A stretch of 64,000 nt of DNA from Sphaerospermopsis torques-reginae ITEP-024. Its GTDB lineage: Bacteria > Cyanobacteriota > Cyanobacteriia > Cyanobacteriales > Nostocaceae. Shown in pieces: positions 53,632 through 62,497 of this stretch (the stretch's first letter is position 1; every line of letters begins with the position of its first letter). The position numbers and the translations under genes are program-made. The stretch spans positions 310,001 to 374,000 of the forward strand of contig NZ_CP080598.1 in NCBI RefSeq assembly GCF_019598945.1. Reading direction: 5' to 3'. The notes under the pieces are model-generated. The model was not told the DNA's origin. It made no database searches and was given only the letters and a program-made list of their open reading frames with translations.

Positions 53632-53656
53632 GGGGCGGGTTTTCCCGCCTTTTTGT
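53632..53656 (+). terminator. intrinsic terminator of gnd
   Basis: Stem ggcggg/cccgcc with a four-base tttt loop followed by ttttt, 30 bases after the gnd stop codon. Classic Rho-independent structure. Confidence 0.92.
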
Positions 53657-54020
53657 ATATAGTAATTACCATGCAAATGAGGTAAAAGCAGTAATAATTA
53701 AACGCAGATAAACGCAGATAAACGCAGATGATTTTGTACGCAGAATTTACAACTAAAACAAAATTGTAGAAATGATTAAATAGGGCTTGTTAAATAAAGA
53801 TGAAAAGATTACAGGTAAAGGGTTTGAGCCGGTTTCAAGTAAAAAAAGTGCAAGCTTTTACGAGGTGGAAACTTAAAAAACTTGCATTTAATTCCTACTC
53901 AAAGGAAAAATCGCTCCCATCCAACTCTTGAAACTGTTCCCTGTTCCCTGTTCCCTGTTCCCTGTTCCCTGTTCCCTGTCTCCACGACAAGACTTTTTCA
54001 GCAACCCCTAAATATATTGA
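53657..54020. repeat. repeat array: aaacgcagat, ttccctg heptamers and a MITE-like end
   Basis: Three aaacgcagat units at 53699-53729. Then a segment with aaaaagtgcaagcttttac (about 53843), six ttccctg heptamers at 53937-53980, and gactttttcagcaacccct at about 53994. The last and the aagtgcaag piece match (in part inverted) the element at 30585-30735. An open frame through the heptamers is not a gene. Confidence 0.6.
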
Positions 54021-54716
54021 GAGATACCTTCGGTAAACTAACGCTAACGCCATTTTTAGGAATAGGTAAACCTCAACTATATCCGGTATCTGGCATTTAT
54101 CAAATAAAATTATTTATTGTTTATAAAAATTTATTAATGATAATCAACTAATAAGCAAATTAAATAAAAGTGAAATTACTGATATAAATACAATGATAAA
54201 TTGAAGTCTACCTAGAATTTACTCTGACTGCTAGTGTCAGAAATGGTCACTAAGCCAAAGAATTAATATATTTTTAATCTTTAACCTTGATAAATTGTAA
54301 AATTACTTAACTTTAAAAAACACAATTAAACAAATTTGACAGTATTTATAACTAGATTACAGCAATCAACATTTCGGTTTTTACTGAAATAAACTTAAAA
54401 AGCAACAAAAAAATTACCTCAAGATTCAGCTATGATGTGCTTGCAATTATGGTGAAATGTGATTATCATGACATTAGATAGGTGAATTGCAACATCAAGC
54501 AATAAAACACATATCAGTTATAGCAGGAGTCAGGAGTCAGGAGTCAGGAGTAAAAACCTCTTGTAGTCAAAGTTTGATAATAAATTGATGTCCTAACTAC
54601 TCTGTCTACGGCTATAAAACACCATTGGCGAAAACAAGATCAATCATATCTTGCAGTATTCCCAATCATAAAAGAGCAAACAGAGTAAATAATCTCACCG
54701 TCAAGATGACATTAAA
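54021..54716. other. 700-base AT-rich gap upstream of the GrpE-like gene
   Basis: Mostly low-complexity AT-rich DNA. Tandem ggagtca heptamers lie at 54526-54551. The final 100 bases before the ATG should contain the promoter of the GrpE-like/NYN-Hsp70 operon. I see no gene or RNA. Confidence 0.5.
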
Positions 54717-55928
54717 ATGATGAATCATTCAACACCCAAACCCATAATCAAACGTCAGGAAGAGACTGTATTTGAACGTCCCAAGAAAAAAGGAGATAAA
54801 AGCAATTTTCGCTCTTTAAAGGAAGCATTTGATTTAGAAACTTTAGAAAAGAATCTTTGGGGACAATTTTTATTATTTATAGAAGAATCCTATCAATATT
54901 TTACTCCTCGTCCGCAGCCAGAACTAGAAACACAAGCGAAAATCATCCAAAACGCTATCCGCATCTTGATCGAACATCATCAAGAGTCTTGGAGTGAAAT
55001 ATTAAGCAGGATTCCTCAATCAGAAAAAGTAGCAGCAGATGAATTTTATCAGGAGATTTCCAGATATAAAAAACTCAAACCCCAGGAAGTTTATCAAGCA
55101 TCACAAACAACTATTAAAGTCATACTTAATCACGATGAATATGGTTTTGTAGATGGAAAGATAGATAATGATAGAATCAATAGAAAAATTCAACTGAATG
55201 AAGCTATAGATTACTTTCATAACAATCCAGAAAAAACCTATTTTATCATTGCCCAACTGCCAGAATTAGTACCAGCAGATGCTAAACCGATGTTTGCAGC
55301 ATCAAAAGGTTTTCAAAACATAATTGCCGCAGGTCCAAACATGAAACTTGAAAACTTTAGCATGGCTTTTATGAGACGTTTTCGATTAACCCGTGCTGAC
55401 ATAACAGATGACATTGCTCGTGATGGTATTAGGAAGAAAGATGAAATTGAGAGAGACTTGAACACTCAAATTAATATTTTACAACAAGAAAAATTTGCAC
55501 TGGAGGAGCAGTTAGAAAAAACTCGTAAGCAAGCACGTCAAGAAGCTGTAATTTACATAGCTAATGCTCTCCAAAATGGTAGACAACCTGCTTTAAATCA
55601 AATACAGCAGATGATTAGTTTATTAGAATCACAAGTTGAAGCAACTGGAGAACCGGAACTTGATTCTGATCAAGCTTTGACTGTCTTTATTATTCTCCGT
55701 AACCTGATGAAAATATTTCAGGAATTGGGAATTGAAAGTTATCCTAAATCATTAAAAGCTAAATTACAAATTTCTCAAAATCAGCTTTCAGAATATGCCT
55801 ATATCGAAGGAAAGCCTTTTGCTAATGAGGGGGAAATTAAACAAGTAGAGTGTACTCAAGCAGGATGGAAAGTAGGAGAAATAGTCATCACACCAGCAAA
55901 AGTGAGAGAGCTAAATAGCGATCAATAA
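54717..55928 (+). CDS. GrpE-like nucleotide exchange factor partner of NYN-Hsp70
   Basis: 403 residues. A long helical part (about 30-240, unrecognised, with KVAADEFYQEISRYKKLKPQEVYQAS) is followed by a coiled coil (about 245-285, DLNTQINILQQEKFALEEQLEKTRKQARQE) and a C-terminal GrpE-type head (about 300-400) ending IEGKPFANEGEIKQVECTQAGWKVGEIVITPAKVRELN. GrpE proteins release ADP from Hsp70. The very next gene is an Hsp70 fusion, so this is most likely its dedicated exchange factor. The start is one of two adjacent ATGs. Confidence 0.75.
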   Translation: MMNHSTPKPIIKRQEETVFERPKKKGDKSNFRSLKEAFDLETLEKNLWGQFLLFIEESYQYFTPRPQPELETQAKIIQNAIRILIEHHQESWSEILSRIPQSEKVAADEFYQEISRYKKLKPQEVYQASQTTIKVILNHDEYGFVDGKIDNDRINRKIQLNEAIDYFHNNPEKTYFIIAQLPELVPADAKPMFAASKGFQNIIAAGPNMKLENFSMAFMRRFRLTRADITDDIARDGIRKKDEIERDLNTQINILQQEKFALEEQLEKTRKQARQEAVIYIANALQNGRQPALNQIQQMISLLESQVEATGEPELDSDQALTVFIILRNLMKIFQELGIESYPKSLKAKLQISQNQLSEYAYIEGKPFANEGEIKQVECTQAGWKVGEIVITPAKVRELNSDQ

Positions 55929-55958
55929 AGGAAAGTTTATTTTCAATATCCTAAAATC

Positions 55959-56010
55959 TAGTCGGTTTTAACCGACTTTAGCTATAAGACAGGGAATTTA
56001 TTCCCTGGCT
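55959..56010. repeat. double-hairpin element, related to 41.3 kb
   Basis: Hairpin 1 agtcggtt/aaccgact (55960-55977) and hairpin 2 cagggaat/attccctg (55990-56007) are joined by ttagctataaga, the block shared with 41295-41308. Paired subterminal hairpins like these occur at ends of IS200/IS605-type elements; no transposase or TnpB is near. It separates the GrpE-like gene from the NYN-Hsp70 gene and might lower read-through. Confidence 0.55.
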
Positions 56011-56108
56011 TTCTTCCATAACTTCCATAACATATAATTCTGGAACTTCTGGAACATATACAGATTTTCAATCACCAACTTACCCATAAATACAAGGGAG
56101 AAAAAAAG

Positions 56109-59100
56109 ATGTCTAATGTAGCTATTTTACTGGATCTCGATAATATTAGACCTGAATTGCAAGAAATAGAAGATATTTGTAGACAGTATGGCAATATCAA
56201 GGAACGGCGGGCATTTTCCAATACCCCAGCATTGCGAGCCGTCTATGGTGGTAGATTACGTGCGTTAGAATACCGCTTTGAATTAACTCCAGGAGTTGAT
56301 ATTGTTCGTCAAGAAGTTGATAATTTAATTTTCCGTACTGCGGAAGAATTAATTAATAATTCTCGTTTAAATATTAAAATCATTGCTGTAGTTAGCAATG
56401 ATAATGACTATGCAAATTTATTTACATCTTTGAAAAAGAAAGGAATTAAAACTGTAGCTATTGGTAATTCCCACATCGGGAATAGACTGCGAGAAACCGC
56501 AGACTATATTGAATTTCTTACTAATGTCCTAAAACCTACCTATTTGGGTATTGATTTAGGAACTACTAATACAGTGATAGCACAGGCAAAGCAAGCACTA
56601 ATACAAAAATTAGCAGTCAACGCTGTTGGTGTTTCTGTCAGAGGTGAAAGTGGTGCATTACACCGCACAGAATTGATTCCTTCTTCTGTGCGGTTTTCTA
56701 AATTAGATAATTCAGAAATTGGTAAGCACGTCCGTAGTCAATACTATGCTTTTAGAGATCAAACTATTCTAGCTTGGAAACATGATATTGGTACTCTCAA
56801 AGATGGTAAACCTTTTGAATATGAATTGACCATTGGTAAAATTAAACCAGAACAAGCAGCCAGCGAAATTTTAAAATTTTGTCGTGAGAAGTTGCTGGAA
56901 TTTCAAGTTGATCTGGGGGGTGGTGTAGTAATTACGCATCCTGCATCTTATGAACCTGATGCAATCAAAGCAACAAGAGAAGCAGCTAAATTAGCTGGTT
57001 GGAAAGAAGATGATATTGTCTTATTACCAGAACCAAAAGCTGCTTTATATGATTTTCTGCATAGATTTCTACATGGAGATATTTTTGCTGATTTAGATAC
57101 CAGTCGCCCTTTAAATATTCTTGTCTATGACTTAGGAGGAGGAACATTAGATACTTCCTTACATAAAGTGGAATGGAATAGTCAGATTTCTCAGTTTTTA
57201 ATTGATGATATTTCTATTGGATCTCGGACTAGAGTGGGTGGTGATCAGGTTGATGAAAGAATTGTGGATTATTTATTTGCTAAAAATAGCAAAATTCAGA
57301 GATTATCTGCACCTGATCAGAAAAAACTCTGGCATGAATTAAGAATTTATGCTGAGAAATTTAAGCAAGTTTGGGGTGCAGAATATCTTTCTCATCCAGA
57401 TAAACAAGAGTTTAGCTTGCCATTTGATTATATTGCTTTAGATGGTAATTTTTCCATATTCTGTAAGATTAATTATCGGCAGATGCAAGAGGCATTGAAA
57501 GACCTTTTGTGTTTAGATATTAAACCTGAGCTAATTGAAAAATTAGATCCAAAAACAGCTTTTGATGAATCTCCATTTACAGATCGGCGTGATACTTTTG
57601 TTGTTCCTGTTTTGGATGTGCTATTAAAAGCAAAAGATCGGTTAGGAACTGTACCAAAAGTAGATGCTATTTTGCTAAATGGGGGGATGACTTATTTTCC
57701 CTTAATTCGGGAACGTTTAGAAAGACTTTTACCAGGAACTCTGATTTTATCACAAGGAAATCCAGATTTAGCTGTTGCTCGTGGTGCGGCACTTTACGCT
57801 TCTGGGACAATCAAAGGTGACAATATTAATCCTACAAGTATTCGGCTGGAAGTGAAAGATCCCACTACTCAAAAATCCCAACTAGAATTATTAATTCCTC
57901 ACGGTCAAAAATATCCTTATCATGCAAATTTAAGTGGATTTCGTTTACCAGAGGAAACAGGTTTGATTGAATTTAAAGTTTGGGTGGGTGAAGGTTCAAA
58001 ACCAAACCAAAATACAACTTTACAACGCAGACGCTACGTTAATACCGATGAAATTAGGGCTGCTAATATTCAACCAGGAGACTATTTAAATCTGGAAGTT
58101 GAATATACATTTGATGAGCAATTGTTACTAACATTGGTGCATCGTGATCGTCCAGATTGTCGGTTTAAATTAGTAGTTGTGGATGAAATAGAAACGATAG
58201 ACACAAAAGAAGATACTTCCACAGGGGGAAATGATAAACCTGTTATAGATATAGATGTATTCATCCCCAAGATTCTCCGCGCACGTATTGGTATTGAGAT
58301 AGATCCTAGTATTCAGGTACAATTTACTAGATGGGGTACAGTTGCATTCACACTGTCTAGAAATCCAGGTGGGAATGTTTATGATCAAATAAATGACCTA
58401 GAAAAGCAAACTCTTAAAGCTGCAAATCGGCTATCAATTGTTCAAAGTTTGTTGCAATGGTTGGAAATAGGAAATAATAATACTGACTTACAAAAAACAA
58501 GGCAAACATTGGCAGTAAGGGCTTTATCCAATATTATTCAAGCTCTACCTTCTGATGCTGCTGACTTTCAAACTAGAGAATTAGAGCAAAGATATCATAG
58601 TTGGATTTTGCGAAAATTTGAGTCTGGGTTATCTCAATTGCTATCTAATGATGAACTCTATTCAGCGATCGCCCATACTCCTGGTAAACTTTTGTGGTCA
58701 GATTTTGGCGAGTTAATTTATCAACAATTCTCAGAAATATCAAACCAACCCCGCGCTATTTATTTACTTAACTCTTTTGGCATTTGTGCTGAACCTTCTA
58801 GCAAAAATATCATTAGATTACGGTCTATTATTCAAGCTAATCAACATTTAGCTTTGCGTCAAAAGGCTTTTTGGGCTTTAGCAAGAATTATCAGTCTTGG
58901 TCAACCACAAGAATGGCGAGCGACAATAAATGATGTGGAAAATGTAGCATATTTTGTTTTAGATCAGCTAAAAAATCGCATCACTGAACCACAAGTCGCT
59001 ATTGATGCTTTAGTTTGTTTGAGTCAATGTTTGTTGTGGCATCTTAAAGGACATTTATTACATGAGAGAATTGTCAATGATATTTCATCACTAGGAAAAA

Positions 59101-59261
59101 TTTATCTACCTTGTGAAAGTAAGATGAAAGATTTTCCCCAAATTGGAAAGAACTTTGATAAATATTTGGTTCTGATAGAGAAAATGCCGAATATCGAAAC
59201 AGTTACGGGGAAAGAGGGAGAGGAAATAAAACGTTTTCTAGAATTGGTAAATAAAACATAA
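56109..59261 (+). CDS. NYN (PIN-like) ribonuclease + Hsp70 fusion protein
   Basis: 1050 residues. (1) 1-140: NYN domain of the PIN superfamily with acidic site residues in LLDLDNI (Asp 9, Asp 11), QEVDNLI (Asp 71) and VSNDNDY (Asp 98, Asp 100), an expected RNase. (2) About 144-690: Hsp70 with phosphate motif GIDLGTTNT (147-155), VYDLGGGTLDTSL, GGDQVDERIV and LNGGMTYFPLIRERL, then a short substrate-binding-like beta part. (3) About 700-1050: all-helical region, HEAT-like, replacing the normal lid. The ATPase and nuclease motifs look intact. Preceded by a GrpE-like gene 180 bases upstream. Probably an Hsp70-controlled nuclease of a defence system; inferred. Confidence 0.9.
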   Translation: MSNVAILLDLDNIRPELQEIEDICRQYGNIKERRAFSNTPALRAVYGGRLRALEYRFELTPGVDIVRQEVDNLIFRTAEELINNSRLNIKIIAVVSNDNDYANLFTSLKKKGIKTVAIGNSHIGNRLRETADYIEFLTNVLKPTYLGIDLGTTNTVIAQAKQALIQKLAVNAVGVSVRGESGALHRTELIPSSVRFSKLDNSEIGKHVRSQYYAFRDQTILAWKHDIGTLKDGKPFEYELTIGKIKPEQAASEILKFCREKLLEFQVDLGGGVVITHPASYEPDAIKATREAAKLAGWKEDDIVLLPEPKAALYDFLHRFLHGDIFADLDTSRPLNILVYDLGGGTLDTSLHKVEWNSQISQFLIDDISIGSRTRVGGDQVDERIVDYLFAKNSKIQRLSAPDQKKLWHELRIYAEKFKQVWGAEYLSHPDKQEFSLPFDYIALDGNFSIFCKINYRQMQEALKDLLCLDIKPELIEKLDPKTAFDESPFTDRRDTFVVPVLDVLLKAKDRLGTVPKVDAILLNGGMTYFPLIRERLERLLPGTLILSQGNPDLAVARGAALYASGTIKGDNINPTSIRLEVKDPTTQKSQLELLIPHGQKYPYHANLSGFRLPEETGLIEFKVWVGEGSKPNQNTTLQRRRYVNTDEIRAANIQPGDYLNLEVEYTFDEQLLLTLVHRDRPDCRFKLVVVDEIETIDTKEDTSTGGNDKPVIDIDVFIPKILRARIGIEIDPSIQVQFTRWGTVAFTLSRNPGGNVYDQINDLEKQTLKAANRLSIVQSLLQWLEIGNNNTDLQKTRQTLAVRALSNIIQALPSDAADFQTRELEQRYHSWILRKFESGLSQLLSNDELYSAIAHTPGKLLWSDFGELIYQQFSEISNQPRAIYLLNSFGICAEPSSKNIIRLRSIIQANQHLALRQKAFWALARIISLGQPQEWRATINDVENVAYFVLDQLKNRITEPQVAIDALVCLSQCLLWHLKGHLLHERIVNDISSLGKIYLPCESKMKDFPQIGKNFDKYLVLIEKMPNIETVTGKEGEEIKRFLELVNKT

Positions 59262-59361
59262 TCTCAATAGAATTTGCTTTTTATACCCCCGAATCTCTTG
59301 GGAAAAAGGGACTAAATTTCTCAAAGTCACCATTTTTCGGGGGATAAATAAAGGTATCCCC

Positions 59362-60192
59362 TCAATAGATATGTTTCCTGTTGTCTGAATTATGAATTGC
59401 TTTCCAAGCTCTTTTCAAAACTTTCTTAGTAGATAATGAAAAATCGCCTTTATTCATCATCCAGTCATAATAACCAGGATCTTTGGAAAAAACTTCTAAC
59501 AAACTCTGACCTTTATATTTACCAAAGTTAAACAAAATAGCTTGCTTCTGCTCATCATAAATCAATTTATTACTAGGATCTAAAAAATTAAATGTATTCA
59601 GTTGACTTAAAACTTTAATATCATTGGTAATTGGTACAGGAACAGGAGAACCATCATTACTATATTCTACATTTTCATAACGTTGAATTTGTGCTTTAAA
59701 AACTTGATAGGTAGCACGAATATCAACTGCTGCATCATGCGCTCCTTCTAAATCTTGACCACAATAAAACCTATAAGCTGCTCTTAAATTGCGTCTTTCC
59801 ATTGTGTGAAAAATACTTTGCACATCTACTAAATTTCTACCTGATAATTTTAAACAAAGTCCTGCACGTAAAAATTCTTCTACCAGCAGAGGAATATCAA
59901 ATTTATTGGAATTAAAACCAGCCAAGTCACTATCATCAAGGAAATTTAAATAGTCAACAGCAATTTCTGAAAATGTCGGCGCATCTTTTACATCTTCATC
60001 ATAAATTCCATGTACTAATGAAACAGTAGGAGGAATAGGAATTGTGGGATTAATTATCTGGTTTTTAAGTTCTTCCCTTCCATCGGGAAATACTTTGAGG
60101 ATAGCAATTTGTACAATTCTATCTTTGATGATATCTACTCCTGTGGTTTCTAAATCAATAAACGCCAGTGGTTTTAATAAGTTAAGTTTCAT
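59362..60192 (-). CDS. DnaQ-like 3'-5' exonuclease with C-terminal DUF3820-like module
   Basis: 276 residues from the ATG at 60192 (MKLNLLKPLAFIDLETTG); a frame extending 23 codons further up has no family support. DEDDh exonuclease: FIDLETTG (Asp, Glu), LAGFNSNKFDIPLL (Asp), EGAHDAAVDIRAT (His, Asp). The C-terminal module FNFGKYKGQSLLEVFSKDPGYYDWMMNKGDF is the small domain often found after such exonucleases. Acts on DNA or RNA 3' ends; repair or defence role not decided by sequence. A short gccaccattttt-type repeat gap separates it from the NYN-Hsp70 gene. Confidence 0.9.
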   Translation of the reverse strand: MKLNLLKPLAFIDLETTGVDIIKDRIVQIAILKVFPDGREELKNQIINPTIPIPPTVSLVHGIYDEDVKDAPTFSEIAVDYLNFLDDSDLAGFNSNKFDIPLLVEEFLRAGLCLKLSGRNLVDVQSIFHTMERRNLRAAYRFYCGQDLEGAHDAAVDIRATYQVFKAQIQRYENVEYSNDGSPVPVPITNDIKVLSQLNTFNFLDPSNKLIYDEQKQAILFNFGKYKGQSLLEVFSKDPGYYDWMMNKGDFSLSTKKVLKRAWKAIHNSDNRKHIY

Positions 60193-60343
60193 AAGGATTT
60201 GGGATTCTATATAATTGGTGTGTAACTTGACAAATAGATTATACGCAATTTGCACTCCCACTAGAAAACTAATTAGAAAATAATTATATCACATTCCGTT
60301 ATAATGAAGATCATAGTTTACCAGGTTGTGAAGTTTTCAAAAT

Positions 60344-60631
60344 ATGAGTAATGAAGATAAAGCAAGGATGGATAAAATGGAAAATCAGCTTATTGATATG
60401 CGGTTAGCGGTAAGTGCTTTATTGGAAACTACGGCTGTTTATCAGCGTAATTTTGATACGATTCAGCGTAATTTTGAAATGGTGATTGCAGAAATTAGAG
60501 ATATGCGTTCTGATATGGTGCAAATGCAGTCTGAGATTAGAGAAATACAGATGGATGTGCGGGGTTTGCAAACTGAAAATCGGCGGATTCTTGATATTTT
60601 ACAAAATCGTCCTCCTGAACAGGAATCTTAA
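60344..60631 (+). CDS. small coiled-coil protein
   Basis: 95 residues, almost entirely coiled coil with clear heptads (DMRLAVSALLETTAVYQRNFDTIQRNFEMVIAEIRDMRSDMVQMQSEIREIQ). Resembles the many short coiled-coil proteins of cyanobacteria with no known role. Divergent from the exonuclease gene. A hairpin with a T-run follows the stop. Confidence 0.65.
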   Translation: MSNEDKARMDKMENQLIDMRLAVSALLETTAVYQRNFDTIQRNFEMVIAEIRDMRSDMVQMQSEIREIQMDVRGLQTENRRILDILQNRPPEQES

Positions 60632-60660
60632 TTTTCACTTACTTTTAAATATGTATTTTT

Positions 60661-60698
60661 AGATCCCTGACTGATTAAATTAGTTGGGGATCTTTTTG
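60661..60698 (+). terminator. hairpin terminator after coiled-coil gene
   Basis: The arms agatccctgact and agttggggatct pair imperfectly and are followed by ttttt. Another member of the dispersed palindrome family, here with a good T-run. Placed between convergent genes. Confidence 0.75.
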
Positions 60699-60699
60699 A

Positions 60700-61350
60700 T
60701 CACAAATCATATAACTCTTTAAACCAATTAATAAACCCCTGCACTTTAGGATTGTTGGGATTTAAAATATTATATTTGATAGCTTGATGTATTTGTCTAC
60801 CTGGTTCATTTTGCCATGCTAACCAAGTGTAAATTTCTGCTTTATCAATATAAGATTCTTTAAATGTTGCACCTTTATTTTTTGCTTCTCTGACTACTTC
60901 CTGTGCATATTCCCAAAGATGTTCTCCCTGTTCAGGAATCATATAACCTAAAAATGTTTCTAACATTCCTTCTATGATATTATTTGGCATAATCCAAACA
61001 CCAAATTTTTGATTATCTGGTGTATTAATAATTAACCCATTTTCTGGTATAGCTTCAGGAAGATGAGGAATATTTGGTAAACAAGCATTTCTGATACTTT
61101 GCCAACGTAAAAACGCATCATCATCAGCATCTACCATTAAACCTAAATGTGTGCGTCCTCTAGTTTGCAATTCTGTATATATGAGATCATAAGTAATATT
61201 TTCATAACCTCCACATTCTTGAATTGATATAATTGCTTCTTCTTTATTATTACCCCAAAAAATCCCATTCTTTTCAATTAATTCTGGTATCACTCGTAAA
61301 TCATCTTGACCTTCAACTAATAATTTTTTGGGTTTATCATTTTTTGCCAT
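60700..61350 (-). CDS. TOPRIM-type DUF3226 protein, partner of ATPase
   Basis: 216 residues. TOPRIM-like metal motifs: LLVEGQDD (Glu 13) and MVDADDDAF (Asp 74, Asp 76), as in DUF3226 and OLD-type nucleases. The C-terminal half has WIMPNNIIEGMLETFLGYMIP and YIDKAEIYTWLAWQNEPGRQIHQAI. It starts two bases after the stop of the ABC-type ATPase gene, so the two proteins are made together. By analogy with PARIS and OLD systems it is the nuclease/effector half. Confidence 0.85.
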   Translation of the reverse strand: MAKNDKPKKLLVEGQDDLRVIPELIEKNGIFWGNNKEEAIISIQECGGYENITYDLIYTELQTRGRTHLGLMVDADDDAFLRWQSIRNACLPNIPHLPEAIPENGLIINTPDNQKFGVWIMPNNIIEGMLETFLGYMIPEQGEHLWEYAQEVVREAKNKGATFKESYIDKAEIYTWLAWQNEPGRQIHQAIKYNILNPNNPKVQGFINWFKELYDL

Positions 61351-61352
61351 TG

Positions 61353-62441
61353 CTAACGTACCTCCAGTTCTCTTTCCGCAGCAATGACCATTTGAGATTC
61401 ATTGAAAACTATACTTTTTGATTTACCTTTCTCAATTCTATGAATCCTAATACCATCATCAGTGACATTTTCTTGTTCTGCAATATCAGCTAAACTTTTC
61501 CAACAATCACTATTATGTGTAGTTGCAAAAACTTGGACATTTAATTTTTTCGCTGTATCCCAAATCATTTTCCACATATCGGACATTGCAGTAAAATGGA
61601 GTCCAGTGTCAATTTCATCTACAAATAAATAACCATCTTTAGCTGATACTATAGCTAATGCGAGTCCTAAAATTCGCCAAATTCCATCTCCCATACTGCC
61701 AATAGGTACACGCTGTTTTTTATCACTAAGAAGTACAACAAAACCACTGCGTGAATATGGCGAATATCTTAATCTTTGAGGATTAACCGCAGCAATACGT
61801 TGAATGTTTGAATCTATTTTATTCAGTGCTTGTTCAATAATTTTTTCATCAGGTGTTAGTACCACTTGATTAAATAACTCTATCATTTGATCTGTTTTTA
61901 AAGATGATGATGTAATAAATAATGTTTTTGGTCGTGGGTTTTTAGCATTTGTACGAAATTTACGTATATGAAATACAGGAAGTCCACCATTAGATGATAA
62001 AGGTAATATGAAAGTTTCATCTGCTAATTCAGGAGTCCAAGAAACTCTAAATTGAAGTTCTTGTAGTTCATCTGGTATTTTTTCATCACTAGGAGATAAT
62101 TCTATGGATAAAGTCAGTTGATTTTGGTTATGATCTATAATAGATAATTGACTTCCTGGTTCAATTTCGTGACCATAAAACAAGTGACGAATATCAAGTT
62201 CTCCATCTCTTCCAATTTCACCTTCTCTCCTCAGTTCATCATCATAAAAATATTCACTGCGGTTATTCATTCTTTCACGCAGTATTTCTAAATCACAACG
62301 TGAGCAAAAAATTTGAATAGCTTCTAATATAGAAGTTTTACCGCTATTATTTTCACCAACCAGTAAGTTAATTCTACCTAATTGCTGAAGTTCAAAAGAT
62401 TTGAAGCAGCGAAAGTTCTCTATTTTTACACTTTTTAGCAT
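61353..62441 (-). CDS. OLD/AAA15-type ABC ATPase
   Basis: 362 residues, SMC/OLD-like ABC ATPase. N-terminal VKIENFRCFKSFEL and Walker A GENNSGKT (29-36), a long central insertion, signature region VPIGSMGDGIWRILGLALAI, Walker B GYLFVDEIDTGLHF and the His switch ATTHNSDC. This class pairs with TOPRIM nucleases in OLD, Gabija and PARIS defence. Here the TOPRIM partner follows two bases downstream. Probably senses infection or damaged DNA; trigger unknown. Confidence 0.9.
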   Translation of the reverse strand: MLKSVKIENFRCFKSFELQQLGRINLLVGENNSGKTSILEAIQIFCSRCDLEILRERMNNRSEYFYDDELRREGEIGRDGELDIRHLFYGHEIEPGSQLSIIDHNQNQLTLSIELSPSDEKIPDELQELQFRVSWTPELADETFILPLSSNGGLPVFHIRKFRTNAKNPRPKTLFITSSSLKTDQMIELFNQVVLTPDEKIIEQALNKIDSNIQRIAAVNPQRLRYSPYSRSGFVVLLSDKKQRVPIGSMGDGIWRILGLALAIVSAKDGYLFVDEIDTGLHFTAMSDMWKMIWDTAKKLNVQVFATTHNSDCWKSLADIAEQENVTDDGIRIHRIEKGKSKSIVFNESQMVIAAERELEVR

Positions 62442-62497
62442 GGTTTATCAAGATAATAGAGAAATAATGACCAAGTTTATTATATCAGATCCCTGAC

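Noticed and set aside
53937-53980. Tandem ttccctg units looked like a possible CRISPR or satellite array
   Set aside because: The units are only seven bases and directly adjacent with no unique spacers, so this is a short tandem repeat. No CRISPR array was seen anywhere in the window.
53882-54151. Open frame through the ttccctg heptamers
   Set aside because: The translation is a repeated CSLFPVP pattern produced by the repeat, followed by AT-rich noise.
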